A stretch of DNA of 7,469 nt from an uncultured Fidelibacterota bacterium (GTDB taxonomy: Bacteria; Fidelibacterota; Marinisomatia; Marinisomatales; UBA1611): contig CALCSS010000111.1 of the NCBI GenBank assembly GCA_937893835.1, positions 1 through 7,469 on the forward strand. The letters are read 5' to 3'. The position numbers and the translations under genes were made by a program. Numbering within the stretch: the first letter of the stretch is position 1; each line of letters opens with the position of its first letter. The notes under the pieces were generated by a model. That model was given only the letters and a program-made list of their open reading frames with translations, did no database searches and was not told where the DNA came from. This document shows, one piece after another, positions 6,963 to 7,469 of this stretch.

Positions 6963-7038
6963 AGGGGCTCCTGTTATTCCTTTGTTCTTTGTTCCGAAAT
7001 CAAAGGTCTCTAATCCCAAGATAAAGTGAGGAGCCCCT
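6963..7038 (+). other. Structured 5' leader: 10-bp inverted repeat enclosing an inner hairpin
   Basis: AGGGGCTCCT (6963-6972) and AGGAGCCCCT (7029-7038) are perfect reverse complements, 56 bases apart. Inside, CAAAGG (7001-7006) can pair with CCTTTG (6979-6984) or, with one wobble, with TCTTTG (6986-6991). The choice arises because TTTGTTC is repeated in tandem (6981-6994). The right arm contains AGGAG (7029-7033), the only Shine-Dalgarno-like sequence before the permease start, so the closed stem would hide it. No T-run follows, so it is not an intrinsic terminator. I do not recognise a known riboswitch class. Regulation of translation is inferred. Confidence 0.5.
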
Positions 7039-7045
7039 AAACTTT

Positions 7046-7069
7046 ATGGTTCTATTATGGCAGAATTGA
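7046..7069 (+). CDS. Possible 7-codon leader ORF overlapping the permease start
   Basis: ATG at 7046 opens a frame encoding MVLLWQN and stops at TGA 7067-7069, overlapping the permease start at 7057 in another frame. It is placed 12 bases after AGGAG (7029-7033), a better distance than the permease ATG has. It may be a chance ORF, or a coupling peptide that brings ribosomes to the permease start. No conservation can be judged here. Confidence 0.2.
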   Translation: MVLLWQN

Positions 7070-7469
7070 TCATAGTCTTTAGAGAAGTACTTGAGGCGTC
7101 CCTCATCGTAGGGATTCTATATACCTACCTTAATAAGATTAACCAGAACGAGGCAATTATCCGCTTGTGGCAGGGAGTACTGGTTGCGCTTGCTGCAAGC
7201 CTTTTAGGCTCGCTGCTTTTTCAAAGATTTGCTGGAGGATTTCACGGCCAAGCAGAGAAGCTATTTGAAGGCTTTGTCATGATATTGGCCGCTATCATTC
7301 TTGGCACTATGATCGTGTGGATGGCCAAAAATCGCAACATTGCAAGTGAACTTGAGGACAAGGCCGCTGAGGCACTTGATGATAATAAACTTGGATACGG
7401 TATCTTTGCATTGGCTTTCATCTCCGTATTTCGTGAGGGGATTGAGACCATGCTCTTCTTATATGGTGT
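7057..7469 (+). CDS. FTR1/EfeU-family iron permease (N-terminal part, runs off the window)
   Basis: The frame opens with MAELIIVFREVLEASLIVGIL and is still open after 137 residues at the window end. Two R-E-x-x-E motifs, the iron-binding hallmark of FTR1 permeases, are present: REVLE at 9-13 in the first membrane helix and REGIE at 126-130 in the fourth. Hydrophobic segments lie near 1-24, 39-56, 71-92 and 114-136. The family moves iron across the inner membrane, often with an oxidase or a periplasmic partner that would be encoded beyond the window. The ATG at 7057 is the only one in this frame after the stop at 7027-7029, and it gives the usual very short lead-in to the first REXXE. It lacks a well-spaced ribosome site: AGGAG is 23 bases upstream. 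It is transcribed divergently from the fad operon. Confidence 0.87.
   Translation, partial: MAELIIVFREVLEASLIVGILYTYLNKINQNEAIIRLWQGVLVALAASLLGSLLFQRFAGGFHGQAEKLFEGFVMILAAIILGTMIVWMAKNRNIASELEDKAAEALDDNKLGYGIFALAFISVFREGIETMLFLYG

Noticed and set aside
6963..7038. The 10-bp inverted repeat as ends of a miniature transposable element
   Set aside because: The flanking bases show no target-site duplication, the similarity stops sharply at 10 bp, and no second copy occurs in the window.
7242..7451. Minus-strand open frame of 69 codons inside the FTR1 gene
   Set aside because: The plus-strand frame carries both REXXE motifs and membrane segments; the opposite frame is low-complexity Ser/Ala-rich shadow sequence.

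Overview
The window looks like a chromosomal stretch from a Gram-negative bacterium of moderate-to-low G+C. The first gene belongs to an outer-membrane lipoprotein-sorting-like family and has a signal peptide ending in FS-QSG, which recalls Bacteroidota and neighbouring FCB lineages. The taxonomic assignment is inference only. Nothing in the window suggests a recent mobile element, phage or CRISPR array.

Layout. Bases 1-44 hold the probable tail of a plus-strand gene, followed one base later by a periplasmic LolA-like protein gene (46-792). Its stop codon directly abuts the stop of a converging minus-strand operon that fills 793 to about 6850. Read in its own direction, this operon is a TetR-family regulator, acyl-CoA dehydrogenase (fadE type), acetyl-CoA acyltransferase (fadA type) and a two-domain 3-hydroxyacyl-CoA dehydrogenase/enoyl-CoA hydratase (fadN type). 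This gene set and domain order match the Bacillus subtilis fadNAE system, and together they cover all four steps of fatty-acid beta-oxidation: FadE oxidises acyl-CoA to enoyl-CoA, FadN hydrates it and oxidises the hydroxyacyl-CoA, and FadA cleaves the ketoacyl-CoA. The TetR protein is the natural candidate for an acyl-CoA-responsive repressor of the operon and of itself.

The 6848-7056 intergenic region is the most information-rich part of the window. It separates the regulator from a divergent FTR1/EfeU-type iron permease gene (7057 to the window end, incomplete). It contains an 18-bp palindrome TTGACA-N6-TGTCAA whose two arms are each a perfect -35 hexamer, one per strand. It also contains a Fur-box-like palindrome lying on a good sigma70-like promoter for the permease. 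Finally, a strong 10-bp inverted repeat in the predicted permease leader RNA would bury the only Shine-Dalgarno-like sequence in a stem. The layout suggests three layered controls at the junction between a fatty-acid degradation operon and an iron uptake gene. All three are inferred from sequence pattern alone.
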